NCBI GenBank assembly: GCA_029891385.1
Contig: CM057228.1
Span: 29,578,214 to 29,642,213, forward strand
Length of the DNA: 64,000 bases
Direction: 5' to 3'
Source: Erythroxylum novogranatense
Taxonomy: Eukaryota; Streptophyta; Magnoliopsida; Malpighiales; Erythroxylaceae
Shown here: piece after piece, positions 22,049-34,218 of the stretch
How the letters are laid out: every line of letters starts with the position of its first letter
How positions within the stretch are numbered: position 1 is the stretch's first letter
The notes under the pieces: model-generated
Told to the model about the DNA's origin: nothing
Seen by the model: only the letters and a program-made list of their open reading frames with translations
Databases searched by the model: none
Translations under genes and position numbers: made by a program

Positions 22049-24031
22049 AGTGCCACTAGCAGGCAGGCGGGAGAAGCCTTTAATTAAAAATAGACAGTGC
22101 TCTGACTCACTTAAGGGACCTAACCAAACCCATATAACACATATTCATGCTTGAAAATCAAATTGCCTGGAGGCACAATTTCTAAAACTCAATTTTTCAT
22201 ATTGTGTCATACTAGACACCTTAACTTTCACAAAAACACATACTTTCACATAACAATTTTCCATACACATTACATAACAACTAAATGCAATCACAAATCA
22301 TGAATCAATTTCATAATAATTAAATACATATTCGATTCATAATAATTCATAAACCAAGTATGCAAATACTTTAGGTACTTTATCAAAATTGTTCATAAAT
22401 AGCAATGCAACCAAAGTATCAATTTTCCTAATTAACAAAATCTTTCAAAATTATCAAATAATTGTTAACCTTTATAACAATTTTCATAATTACGAAAATT
22501 TCTCAATTTATCAAAACATTTTCAAACTTGTAACAAATTTTCTCAATTTTTTTCTCAAACACAATAGATTTAACAAATCACAATCATTTTAAAATCAATT
22601 TATTTAGATCATTTGAAAACAAAAGTTATAACCATTTTTCCTTTCTTAAATTTTCTAAAACACATAATATACTTATAATTCAAAATATAAACATATTACC
22701 CACCTCGAATTGATGCTAGAAGCTTGTCCCTAGCTTCAATTTGAACATTGCTTCTTTCTTTCTTCCACTTTAAATTTCCCTAAACCAATTTCACCCAAAT
22801 TCAACATCATAAAAAGCATAATTACTCAAATTGAGCTTAGAAAACTCTAATCTCTCATATATTCAAGCTATCTAAATAAAAAACTTCCAAAATCTCCAAA
22901 TTACAAAAATTGGGCATAAACCCTAATTCACAATTATCCAAAATTAATCCAATTATGTTGGATCCGAAACCCAACTACTTAAAACTTAACACTTTCACTC
23001 TTGCTCTGATACCATATCTGTTGGGACTCGATCTCGAGGCCGGACCCCAACCGAAAAACGGAGAGACGAAAAACAAAGGAACGGAAAGCAAAACACAAAA
23101 CGAAATCGAATCAGATAATTGGACCAATCAAAATATGAAGCGGGCAAAACAAAAGGCGGACTATAACACGAAACGTAGAACAAATCGGATCCAAATGAAA
23201 GAACGTAATGTGAATGAATACGAACAGATCAGAAGTGGAACAAAAACAAAACTCCGACATCCGAAACAATTATTATAGATAACTTATCGATCTAAGTCAC
23301 ATAAAACCGGTATAAATTTGTTTCTTTTTCATTTCATTCAAACTCGTACAAATCAATACAATTTCCCTTTTTGGAAAACTTCTCCTCCAACAAAACTCAA
23401 CCACGAGGGAGGGATTCCTCACCACAAAAGAAAACTTGTTTCCGGAAGTTAACCTGCAAAATCATGAACCTTGTGCTTATTACCTTGCAGGGTCATTAGC
23501 TGTAACTCTAAAATCGTGATGAGCGCACACTAATTTACCACCAAAATAATAAGTTGAATTATTCATACAAATTGTAGCTTTAAGCCTCGAGTTTGTTTTG
23601 AAGCAAGAATCACCTCAAACGGAGTTATACAACTCAAGATATGCTTAAAAAGCCTAAAAGGGCTCATACCCCAAACATGCTCTCCTAACCGACCTCTCAC
23701 TTACGTTAAAGCAAACTTCCTCAATTCAACTCCAAAGGATACAAATTTTTATGTAGAGGAAGATATATGCCTTAGGAATCTATTGGTTCAAGATTCATCT
23801 TAATTGGAGGTCGGATGAGGGAGTTATTCCCAAAAGAGTAACTCATGTTTACACCCTAAATCAATTTGAATCTCTCTTGGCGCGATCACCATAACTTTCA
23901 ATTTATAATTCGGATTAAGTTCTTTTTTAGACCATTAGAAAGAAGAAATCTATAACTACAACTCTTATGAAGACCTCAAAATCAGATTCGGCCTCTAACT
24001 ATGTCAAAAATCATAATTTTTTCGTACATCC

Positions 24032-24275
24032 ATGTCCGTTTAACGGACATTAATCGAGTGTAGGATGCCAAATGACTCGAGAATGTCCGTTAAACGGACA
24101 TGCATGTCCATTTAACGAACATTGACTGGCCAAGGGGTATTTTTACACCCGAGAATGTCTGTTAAACGGACATGCATGTCCATTTAACGGACATTGACTG
24201 GCTAAGGGGTGTTTTTACACCCGAGAATGTCCGTTAAACAGACTTCTGTGTCCGTTTAACGGACATTGGGGTTTC
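24032..24275. repeat. ATGTCCGTTTAACGGACAT palindrome array in LTR-E
   Basis: About seven copies of a 19-bp palindrome (ATGTCCGTT, one central base, AACGGACAT) and mutated forms are arranged in pairs joined by GC, giving ATGCAT at the join. The pairs are separated by a repeated spacer (ATTGACTGGC then AAGGGGT and TTTTACACCCGAGA). The array follows the conserved LTR block at about 23735-23830. Confidence 0.88.
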
Positions 24276-25375
24276 CCAAAGCCCCCAATGCCTCTCCAAA
24301 GCCTCCAATCTTCAACCTAACATCATAAACACTTGCACACTTCACAAATTCACTCATTCTAGAGCCTAAACACTTCATAACACCTCCAACTCCTATTGAA
24401 ACTCACCAAGTTCTCAAATTTCAACTTAATTAGTTCATAAAAACCACGAATTTCAAACATTAATCATCAAAGCTATCATAAGCACACAAGCCATATGAAT
24501 AGCAAAATGAACCGTAACTGTATTCTTCCAATCCTCATAACTTCTTACTCAAAATTCCAAAAATTGCATATTATACCTCAATGGATAGATAACAAGATGC
24601 TTTACAACTTTCATGAAGGATGCAAAAGTTAATTCCATCATTAAAAGAGGTAAAAACTTACTCAAAGGTACTACTCATATAAGGACCAATGAAACAGTAA
24701 CATAGCCATATGAACAGTAACTAAACGTATTCCCAACTTCATAACTTCTTAACCCTAATTCCAAAAGTGACATATTAGATACCATTGGAAAGCTCTAAAC
24801 ATGTACTAAAATTTTCAAGAAGACCTCCCATTCCAATTCAAGCTCTAAGAGGGTCTAAAACCTAAGCAAAGTTTCTCCTCCTTTAAAAATTCAACTAACC
24901 AAACGTCAATCCAAATACCATCACCTGCATAAAACTCAATAGTCACATTCTTCAATCTTTGAACTACCAAACCAAATCCAAAAATCCCACAACTACTCAA
25001 ATGGCAGCAAATGCAAGCTTATATCTCTAATCATTCTCAAATCCATGAAGCAATCCTCAACCTACTCTTTTTATCAATTCAAATCATACAATGTTGCATT
25101 TTTATAAAACATATGCAAATTACACGAATTACATTAAAACCCAACACTCTTGCATTTACATGAAAGTCAAAAATTATTACAAAGCTTTAGAGGGCATTTT
25201 AGCCCGATTACATTTCAAAATATCAAAAGTTAAAGTACAAAGCAAATCAATTCTCCAAAATGCTAGCTTAAACTTTGATTCCAAAAGATGACTTCAAAAG
25301 CAAAAATGGGTAGGAGTATGCCTCAATCCCGATACTGGAACTCGGGTTCTCGATCGTCACCTGTGGAGTGGAAAT

Positions 25376-25405
25376 GGGGGGGGGGGGGGTGAGCTCAACG
25401 ACTCC
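25376..25405 (-). other. G14 run and decayed hairpin in LTR-E
   Basis: A run of 14 G (25376-25389) precedes TGAGCTCAACGACTC, the LTR-E counterpart of the GAGCT/AGCTC hairpin. The right arm has changed, so the pairing is weakened. Confidence 0.6.
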
Positions 25406-26908
25406 GTGGGTAACAGCTTAATAATTAAGAAAATAAGCAAAAACATTCTCTATTCGTTCACTTTCAAAGCCAATATCACATTGATAAAAACATTTTCAAT
25501 GTTATCAAAACTCTTCACAAAATTCATCACATCAAACTCTCACACATCGAACTAGCACATAAGCACAAAGAAAGTGGTTCGGGTGGATCCGAAACGGAAC
25601 GTACTACACATTTTCGCGAAGTGGTCATGTGTAGCCGTGAACTTATGGGAGTCCGTGAGGAGCTCCAATGCCACTAACGGGCAGGTGGAAGAAACCTATA
25701 ATTAGACAGATGCACCTATCTCTTAAGGGACTACCATAAACTCAAAGAAAGCATGCATATCACATAATTCACACAATTCATAAACATTAGCCACAATTGG
25801 CCCTTACAAAATCCACTTTCACATAATTGCCCAAAATGTCATTTTTCCGAAATCACATATTCAAACCTTTTTCACTTCATAAATCATTTCACAATTATTT
25901 CCAAAATGTGAAGACATCTCATACAAGTTCAAATCATCACAAGAGTCATTTATACAAACTTTATAAATCATTGGAAAGCACTAGATAACATTTATTTCAA
26001 AACAATTAAACCAATTAAGTAGTTTATTAACTCAATCATTAAAATATTACCCACCTTAGTTCCTTAGATTTGAGCTTGGTCAATTGGCCTTTCCCTAACT
26101 CCAATTGCCTCACTTCACCTTCATCAAACACAAAGATCCCATAGGAAGCAAGAGATGTCAAAATTGGCCATTCTTAGGAGATGAAAGCATGAAATTGAAC
26201 CTATCTAACCTTACCCATACTTTTCCGAATCCATTTACACCAAAACCCATCTATAATTCCAAGAGATTTCACATTTCCCTTATCTTAAAGAGAGACCCAC
26301 GAAATTGCTCTCCTTGCGTTTAATGGAAACTAAATCCTTCCCTTTCCTATTTCTTCTTAAAGAACTCTTGGAATCAAGTCCTTAAGGCAAGAAAATCACA
26401 AGACCTAACCTCTTTTCTTCTTCTTCTTTCCTCTTTGCCGAAATCTCCCTTTCTCTTAGATAGTGTTGTGAGCTTCCTCTCCAAATGACTTAATTCATTT
26501 GTTGCTCAACTTAAAACCTATATCAAAACTACGTAGTTTCAATAACTCCTTCTTACTTACAATTATTTTGGCCTCTTCTTCTCACATAAACGACCACAAG
26601 CCTCCTTACTACTTTCCTTTTGTTTTAATTAACTCTACAAAGACTAAAATAGCCCTCCTTTAAAGCCTTAAAATTTAAAACCATTAGTGATCTACCTAAA
26701 TTGCCCCCAATTAATGTAACCCTAAACAATGCTCAACTTTGAAAATTTCTATCTTTCATCTTCAAAATCAAAAAATATCATACTTTATATCAATGCGAAG
26801 ATCAGAAAGTCACCTACAACTATCATGAAGGACAAAAAAATCAAATTGGCCTTTAAAGAAGTCAAATTTCCAATTAAAAGTTCTGTCCTCTTATAATCAT
26901 GTTAAAAC

Positions 26909-27230
26909 CTGGGTTTTAAAACCCAGACCGGACCGGCCGGTCCGACCGGTGATCGGTCGGTGGTCTGGTCCGGTTGATGCTTCAAAACCGATCTCCAATT
27001 GACCCAGTCTAAACCGGTCAAAATCGGTCAATTGACCGGTTGGACCGGTCTGATAATTTTTTTTTTATATTTTTTTTTCAAATATTTTTAATATTATATA
27101 TAATTAAATATAATTATTGCATAATTATTACGTCACACCGGTTCGACCGGTGGTTGAATCGGTCGAACCGATCAAACCAGTAACCAGTAAGGCCACCGGT
27201 TCGATGACCGGTCCGGGTTTTAGAACATAG
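26909..27230. mobile_element. hAT-type MITE
   Basis: The 322-bp non-coding insert is flanked by a perfect 8-bp TSD, GTTAAAAC (26901-26908 and 27231-27238). The terminal inverted repeats are imperfect: CTGGGTTTTAAAACCC...ACCGG on the left and CTATGTTCTAAAACCC...ACCGG on the inverse right. The arms are rich in ACCGGTTCGACCGG-like palindromes, so the whole could fold into a hairpin with an AT-rich loop. The paralogous empty site (ATCATGCTAAAACGATAAC) is seen near 28223. An 8-bp TSD points to hAT transposase. Confidence 0.9.
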
Positions 27231-27816
27231 GTTAAAACAGTAATATAAACTTCCAAAAATCATAACTCCAAAATCCATGGTCCATGAATTGTATACTTCA
27301 CATCAATAGAAAGATCAAAACACAATCTAAAACTTTCAGGAAGAACTTAAAGACTAATTCAACCTCTAACAAGGTCAATTTTTCAATCAAAGATTTTGCC
27401 AAATAAAGTGTCATCCTATACCCCATCCAAACTTTCAAATTTTATAACTTTCAATTCTCACATCCACTAATTGCATATTATACATCATTGTAAAGCTATA
27501 ACCTTCCTTCACAACTTTCCATAAGGCTACTTGCTCCCATGTGGTTACATCAGTACAAAAAGTGGCCCTCAAAGTAGTACACACAAACTTACTCTTAATA
27601 ACATCTTTAACAAACAAAGCAAATTAATCCTTAACTTTGAAAGCTCATAACTTTCACTTTCGATATCGAGAATATCACACTTTAAGGCGACCGAAACAAA
27701 CGGCAACGCGCTGAAGAGAGGAAAACCAAAACAACGTCGCGTAGGAGGAAGCGAAATGACGTCGTCTGGCTAAAGCACGTGCGCGTAGAGGAGAAATACA
27801 GGTGAAACGACGTCGT

Positions 27817-27838
27817 GCGAGGGCGAGCTCGCCCTCGC
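27817..27838. repeat. 22-bp perfect palindrome in LTR-D
   Basis: The half-site GCGAGGGCGAG is followed directly by its exact inverse, next to a CGACGTCG word. The counterpart near 33130-33200 has one broken position and an added GGGCGAG-GCG-CTCGCCC hairpin. This is the palindrome module of the LTR-D family. Confidence 0.85.
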
Positions 27839-28862
27839 GAGGAACGCATGCGATTCGGAATTTCCAAAAAAAATTTTCACATAAATAAAACCAAAACTTC
27901 CAATATTTATAACACTTGATTCCAAACTCCAATTTCACAAATTTGGTCTTTATAGAAAGCTTGAAGGAAGCTCTACAACTTCCATGTAGAGCTCCACAAC
28001 TAATTCAGCCTCTAATGTGGTCAAATTTTTAATCAAAGATTCTTCCCACTTAATAAATCCCTAAACAAGGACTCAACTTTGAAAATTTCTATCTTTCAAC
28101 ACCAAAGTCTAAATATATCATATTTTATATCAATGCAAAGATCAGAAAGTGAAGGACAGAAAAATCAATTTGACCTCTAAGGAAGTCAATTTTTTAATCA
28201 AAAGTTTTGTCCACTAATAATCATGCTAAAACGATAACAGAAATTTCCAAAAATCATAACTTTTTATTCCATGATCCAAAAAATTATATACTTTATATCA
28301 ATGGAAAGATCAAAATATAATCTAAAACTTTCATGAAGAACTCAAAAGCAATTTCAAACTCTAACTAAGTCAATTCTTCAGTCAAAATTTCTGCCATATA
28401 TATAATTGGTCAACCTATGCCACATTCAAACTTCCAAATTTCATAACTTTTGATTCCAACATCAAAAAATATCATACTTTATGGCAACATAAAGCTCTCA
28501 ACATAAGCTACAAGTTTCAAGAAGACCATTTTCTCAAATTTTGCTTAAATCAAAAAATCAACTCTCAAGTCAAAATTTCTATCACTATTTATCCTCAAAA
28601 GTCAAACTTTCTTAATTCTTTAAATTCTCACACTTTTTCTCTTTATTTCTTGATTTTTAACTTCCATTTCAAACCACTAATTCACGTTACCTTTCATAAC
28701 CATACAAATCTATTCAAATCCCAAAATTATCAAAATCAATCAATTCTTTTTCTCGTCACTTTCCTTTAAGTATAAATACATCTATACTATAACATATACA
28801 TAAAAACACTCATTTCTTTTCAATTATTATTTCTAATTCTACTTAAAAATCGAGGTCCAACA

Positions 28863-29428
28863 TTTCTCCCCTTCTTAAAAGAATTTCGTCCTTGAAATTC
28901 CTTCTAAGACATCGTCAAATAATACAATCTCTTAACTAATTTCTTTCCAAAAAATCATAATCAATCACTTTTCTTATCTAATTTCCTCATCATACATATC
29001 CTCAACTTAGTCACAATTTTTCACTTCTTGTATCACATATACCTCCAACATATCAAATCACTATAACCATAAATCAATGTTTCTCAATCTATTTACACAA
29101 GTTAAGGGTCCAATTCTTAATGAACCTTAATTTGGACCCATCATCATTCAATCCTTATCATTCATGTCATCTTTCAAAAAATCATTATTTCACCTCACAA
29201 AAGTATAGTCCATATCATTTCATCCCAAATCATCAAGAATTTCCAATCTCATTTTCTTTAACACATTCCTAAAATCAATCACATTTCTTATTACCTAAAT
29301 CGAACAATCACTTAGCACATTCTCACAAATTTAATTTCATCCTTTCAAACTTTTGTCAGTTTCTCATGCAAATCACTCATACACATACGCCCAAGTAAGA
29401 TCCTTTTACTAGGATCTGATACCATAAC
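28863..29428 (-). other. LTR-D interior (566 bp)
   Basis: In minus order it has the PBS (TGGTATCAGATCC, 29424-29412), about 500 bp with stops in all frames, the end-of-pol relic AAGGACGAAATTCTTTTAAG and the PPT at 28863-28876. No gag or pol is present. The relic shows descent from a coding Ty3 element by internal deletion. Confidence 0.85.
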
Positions 29429-32400
29429 TGTTGGGACCTGATCTCAGGATCGGATCCCAACCGAAAAAGCAAAAATGAAAATCGAAAGCACAGTGGCGAA
29501 AACAAATCAAACGGACAATCAAATCGAAAATTTGCGAAACTAAAGGCGAATTACAAATCGAAACGAACCGAAGGAACGAAACAAAATGAATCAAACACAA
29601 AACGGATCGGGAAATCAAATAACAAAATGTAAAAACGAAATCAGAAGTGGAAATACATAATACGAAAGAACGAACGGATCAAGAATCAAAGCGAAGCGAA
29701 AGCAAATCGGAATTATAAGCGAAAACATATCAGAAACGAAATCAAATACAAACGAAATCAAATAAAACAAATCGCTTAAACGAATCAAACACAAATCTGA
29801 CATCCGAGAACAATTATTTTAGACAAACTAAACGTTCAGCGTTGGAAACCTTGAGACTAACCCAATCCGAAATCGGTATAAATTTTTTTCTCTCCTTTTC
29901 ATTTTTATATTATTTATCTTTTTTCAACATTAAACAAATCAAAATAATTTCCCTTATTGGAAATTTATCCTTAATCTTAAACTAATCTCCAATTACTTGA
30001 TTCGGCTGACTCATCATTTTTCAAACTAATTAACCAAAATTTGGCAGCATAACGGTTACATTTTACAAAACCAAAACCTGCAATTGGTAAATAAACACTT
30101 CTATAATTCCCAACAAAACTCAGAATCATCGGACTCTCCCATCCGGAAACTCAACATAAACAAATGCAATCCTTTTTCTAAAACACTTCAATAAATCGCA
30201 ATCACAATTCCAAATCCATAACTCGAGTTCTTATACAATTTCATAAACCATACATATCATAATTACTTAACTACAAAACCTTAATGACAATCCAAGCCAT
30301 TTACAAAAAATTTCCAAAATCCCAAAATACACAATTTACAATTTAAGCAAAAACAAACAGATGACTTGACTTTCTTTCATCCGATCTCCTGCTCGAAACC
30401 TGGAGATGGGGATGAAAGGGGGGGGGGGGTGAGCTGGACAGCTCGTGGATAATATGCTTATAAATTGAACAATAAACAAAACCTTGCAAAAATATTTTTC
30501 CCTTTATCAAAGTTTTCTCAACTTGACATTTATCAATTGCTTATTTTTCAAACTTTTTACATCATTGAAAAACCTTCATAAACAGATTCCAAAATTTTCA
30601 CGGTTGAAAACTCAATTTCACATTACACAATTTCTAAAAAATTTTCTCCAATCATAAACAAAATTCAAATCATGAATGCATCACATAACGAACAAAATCA
30701 AAATCACATAACACTTCAAACGGTTTGGATCAGTCCAAAACGGAACGTACTGCACATTCTCGCATAACGGTCCTTTGCAGCCGTGAACGGAATGTACTAC
30801 ACCTTCCCGCATTGCTATTCGGTGTACCCGTGACTTATGGGAGTTCGAAATCGGAACTCCAGTGTCACTAGTGGGCAGGCGAGAGAAGCCTTTAATTAAA
30901 AAGAGACAGTGCACTGACTCACTTAAGAGACCTAACCAAACCCATATAACACATATTCATGCTTGAAAATCAAGTTTCCCGAAGGCACAATTTCTAAAAC
31001 TCAAATTTTCATATTGTGTCATACTAGACACCTTAACTTTCACAAAAACACATACTTTCACATAACAATTTTCCATACACATTACATAACAACTAAATGC
31101 AATCACAAATCATGAATCAATTTCATAATAATTAAAAACATATTCGATTCATAACAATTCATAAACTAAGTATGCAAATACTTTAGGTACTTTATCAAAA
31201 TCGTTCATAAATAGCAATGCAACCAAAGTATCAATTTTCCTAATTAACAAAATCCTTCAAAATTATCAAATCATTGTTAACCTTTATAACAATTTTCATA
31301 ATTACGAAAATTTCTTAATTTATCAAAACATTTTCAAACTTGTAATAAATTTTCTCAATTTTTTCTCAAACATAATAGATTTAACAAATCGCAATCATTT
31401 CAAAATCAATTTATTTAGATCATTTGAAAACAAAAGTTATAACCATTTTTCCTTTCTTGATTTTTCTAAAACACACAATATACTTATAATTCAAAATATA
31501 AACATATTACCCACCTCGAATCAATGCTAGAAGCTTGTCCCTAAATTTAATTTGACCATTGCTTCTTTTTTTCTTCCACTTTAAATTTTCCTAAACCAAT
31601 TTCACCCAAATTTAACATTATAAAAAGCATAATTACTCAAATTGAGCTTAGAAAATACTAATCCCTCATATATTCAAGCTATCTAAATGAAAAACTTCCA
31701 AAAATCCCAAATCACAAAAATTGGGCATAAACCCTAATTCACAATTATCCAAAATTAATCCAATTAAAACATGCAATCTCTAAAATTGAGCTTACATATC
31801 ACAAACCCATACCATTTATAAGATATCTAAACCAAAAACTCATTAAAATCTCAAAGCTCAAAATTTTCTCTTACCTCATTTCTCCACCATTTTCGAAATT
31901 TCTTTGTTTCTTAAGAAGGTTTCATGCTCTTCCACCTTTTCCCTCATGAATCAACTAAAAAACATGCTTGAAGTCTCCCAAAAATCGAAAACCCTAAGTT
32001 ATTTTCCTCTTCTCTCTTCTTTCTCCACCACCGAACATACTCTCTTCTCCCTTCTCCCTTCTCCCTTTTTTTTTCTTTCTTTTGCTCTTTTTCCTTGTAA
32101 TAGTCGTGCTCCACTCTCTTTAAACGACAATCCTTATTTCCATGTCATTAATGAGTGTTTAAAGACCCATTTGCCCTTACATCTATGCTTTATAACTTAA
32201 CTCTTTAGGTGATGTTCCAAAATTGCCCCTGAACTTCATTTCAAGACATGCTTACTTTTGGACATTTTTCTCACCATCAAATTGAAGGAATTTGCCAAAA
32301 TTTCCTTGTAGATAAATCGTCCTCATTGTCTTAATTTCATAACGCCACGAAAATCATTTAATTTGGTGCACTACATCAAAAGTTATGCTCCAAACAGTTC

Positions 32401-34218
32401 GGACATGTCTTATGTTAAATCATTTTCAAGCACGTTATTTCCATTCAAAAATTGACATTCTTAAGGACAAAATTGAAACTTGATTTCTTCATAACAATTG
32501 TATCCCTATTTCTATAGTTTGAATCACCTCATTTGGATTACTGGAGCAAAAGTTATGACCAAAATACGTTTAGATTTCTCTAATCCAAGACTGCACACTA
32601 ATCCAAAATTCAAGTCAAAAATTGAAAGTCTTAAGGGCTAAATTTAAATTCAATCCCTTCATATGACTTGTAGCCCCATGTCTTAATTTTATTTTCTCTC
32701 AAGAATCAAATCAATCAGATCTCCACAGATCCCGAATTTCGCAAAAGACTGAACCATGTTCAGAAAATTTATCCAACTCACTTTGATTAAATTAATCATC
32801 CTTAATTTAATCTCATAAAAATATAAATTTCTCCTGAGAATGTAGATAATTGTCTTAGGAATCCAATGCTTCGAAAACCAAGTCAATCGGATGTTGGACG
32901 GAAAAGATATAAGCGAAAGATTGGACAAAGGTCAGATGAGGAAGGAAATAACCAAAAGAAATCAAAACGACGTCGCATAACAGGCAAGAGAAAACGGCGT
33001 CGCGTGGAGACCGAACGGCAGCGCGCTGAAGAGAGGAAAAAAACGATGTCGCGTAGGAAGAAGCGAAAAGACGTCGTCTGGCTGAAGCGTGCGCGCGTAG
33101 AGGAGAAATATAGGTGAAACGGCGTCGTGCGAGGGTGAGCTTGCCCTCGCAAGCAGCTCGCAGGGCGAGGCGCTCGCCCTCGCGAGGAGCGCCTGCGATT
33201 CGAAATTTCCAAAAAATTTTCACATAAATAAAACCAAAACTTCCAACATTTATAACTCTTGATTCCAAACTCCAATTTCACAAATTTGGTCTCTATAGAA
33301 AGCTTGGAGGAAGCTCTACAACTTTCATGTAGAACTCCACAACTAATTCAGCCTCTAATGTGGTCAAATTTCTAATTAAAGATTCTTCCCACTTAATAAA
33401 TCCCTAAATAAAGACTCAATTTTGAAAAATTTTATCTTTCAACACCAAAGTCCAAATATGTCATATTTTATATCAATGCAAAGATCATAAAGTCACCTAC
33501 AACTTTTATAAAGGACAGAAACATCAATTTGACCTCTAAGGAAGTCAATTTTCCAATCAAAAGTTCTGTCCACTAATAATCATGCTAAAATAATAACATA
33601 AATTTCCAAAAATCATAACTTCCTATTCTATGATCCAAAAAATTCTATACTTTATATCAATGGAAAGATCAAAATATAATCTAAAATTTTCATGAAGAAC
33701 TCAAAAGCAATTTCAAACTCTAACTAAATCAATTCTTCAGTCAAAGTTTCTGCCATATAATTGGTCAACCTATGACACATTCAAACTTCCAAATTTCATA
33801 ACTTTTGATCTCGACATCGAAAAATATCATACTTTATGGCGACAGAAAGTTCTCAACATAAGCTACAAGTTTCAAAAAGATCATTTTCTCAAATTTTGCT
33901 TAAATCAAAAAGTCAACTCTGAAATCAAACTTTCTATCACTATTCATCCTCAAAAGTCAAACTTTCTTAATTCTTTAAATTCTCACACTTTTTCTCTTTA
34001 TTTCTTGATTTTCAACTTCCATTTCAAACCACTAATTCACGTTAACTTTCATAACTATACAAATCTATTCAAATCCCAAAATTATCAAAATCAATCAATT
34101 CTTTTTCTCGTCACTTTCCTTTAAGTATAAATACATCTATACCATAACATATACACAAAAACACTAATTTCTTTTCAATTATTATTTCTAAATTCCACTT
34201 AAAAATCGAGATCCAACA
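29429..34218 (-). repeat. LTR-D 5' LTR
   Basis: The 4790-bp LTR is uninterrupted and serves as the reference for the damaged 3' LTR. Landmarks in minus order are TGTTGGATCTCG at 34218, a TATA-like stretch near 34140, divergent tandem units of about 185-190 bp (33480-33900), the palindrome module near 33000-33200, a conserved block at 32815-32905, paired hairpins at 30870-30750 (partly decayed) and G12 plus the GAGCT/AGCTC hairpin at 30444-30418. Confidence 0.88.

Larger units (their letters stand above)
22956..27690 (-). mobile_element. LTR-E, truncated LTR element nested in LTR-D
   Basis: The left end, TGTTGGATCC at 22956, follows AATTA, which is uninterrupted in the sister LTR near 31766. 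A PBS (minus TGGTATCAGAGCAAGAG, 23014-22998) lies next to an LTR ending at 23019 (TGTTGGGACTCG on plus). That LTR continues to about 27690, where it joins LTR-D sequence near the short word GACCGAA. The LTR-E 3' LTR is reduced to a few bases and its 5' LTR has lost its start. It is related to the LTR-D family but clearly diverged. Confidence 0.65.
20018..28862 (-). repeat. LTR-D 3' LTR, rearranged
   Basis: 20018-22955 matches 29429-31766, and about 27690-28862 matches about 33007-34218. Between these, the stretch corresponding to about 31767-33000 is missing and is replaced by the truncated element LTR-E. A solo LTR sits at 21194-21815. A PPT (minus, AGAAGGGGAGAAA) directly precedes the LTR start at 28862. 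Confidence 0.8.
20018..34218 (-). mobile_element. LTR-D, long-LTR element with a 566-bp interior
   Basis: The termini TGTTGGGACC (20018) and GGATCCAACA-type (34218) are flanked by a perfect TSD, CATCA (20013-20017 and 34219-34223). The 5' LTR is 29429-34218 (4790 bp). The 3' LTR is 20018-28862, enlarged and rearranged by a solo LTR, LTR-E and a MITE. The interior holds only a PBS, a non-coding stretch and a PPT. It is clearly non-autonomous. The LTR start resembles that of FB-C. Confidence 0.9.

Noticed and set aside
24032..24275. CRISPR-like array
   Set aside because: Repeats are palindromes with recurring, not unique, spacers, inside a plant LTR with no cas genes.
32866..33117. Lys/Arg-rich 83-residue frame
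   Set aside because: It lies over the palindrome module of the LTR-D 5' LTR; its composition comes from GACGTC/AAGCGAAA words and it has no counterpart in the other LTR.
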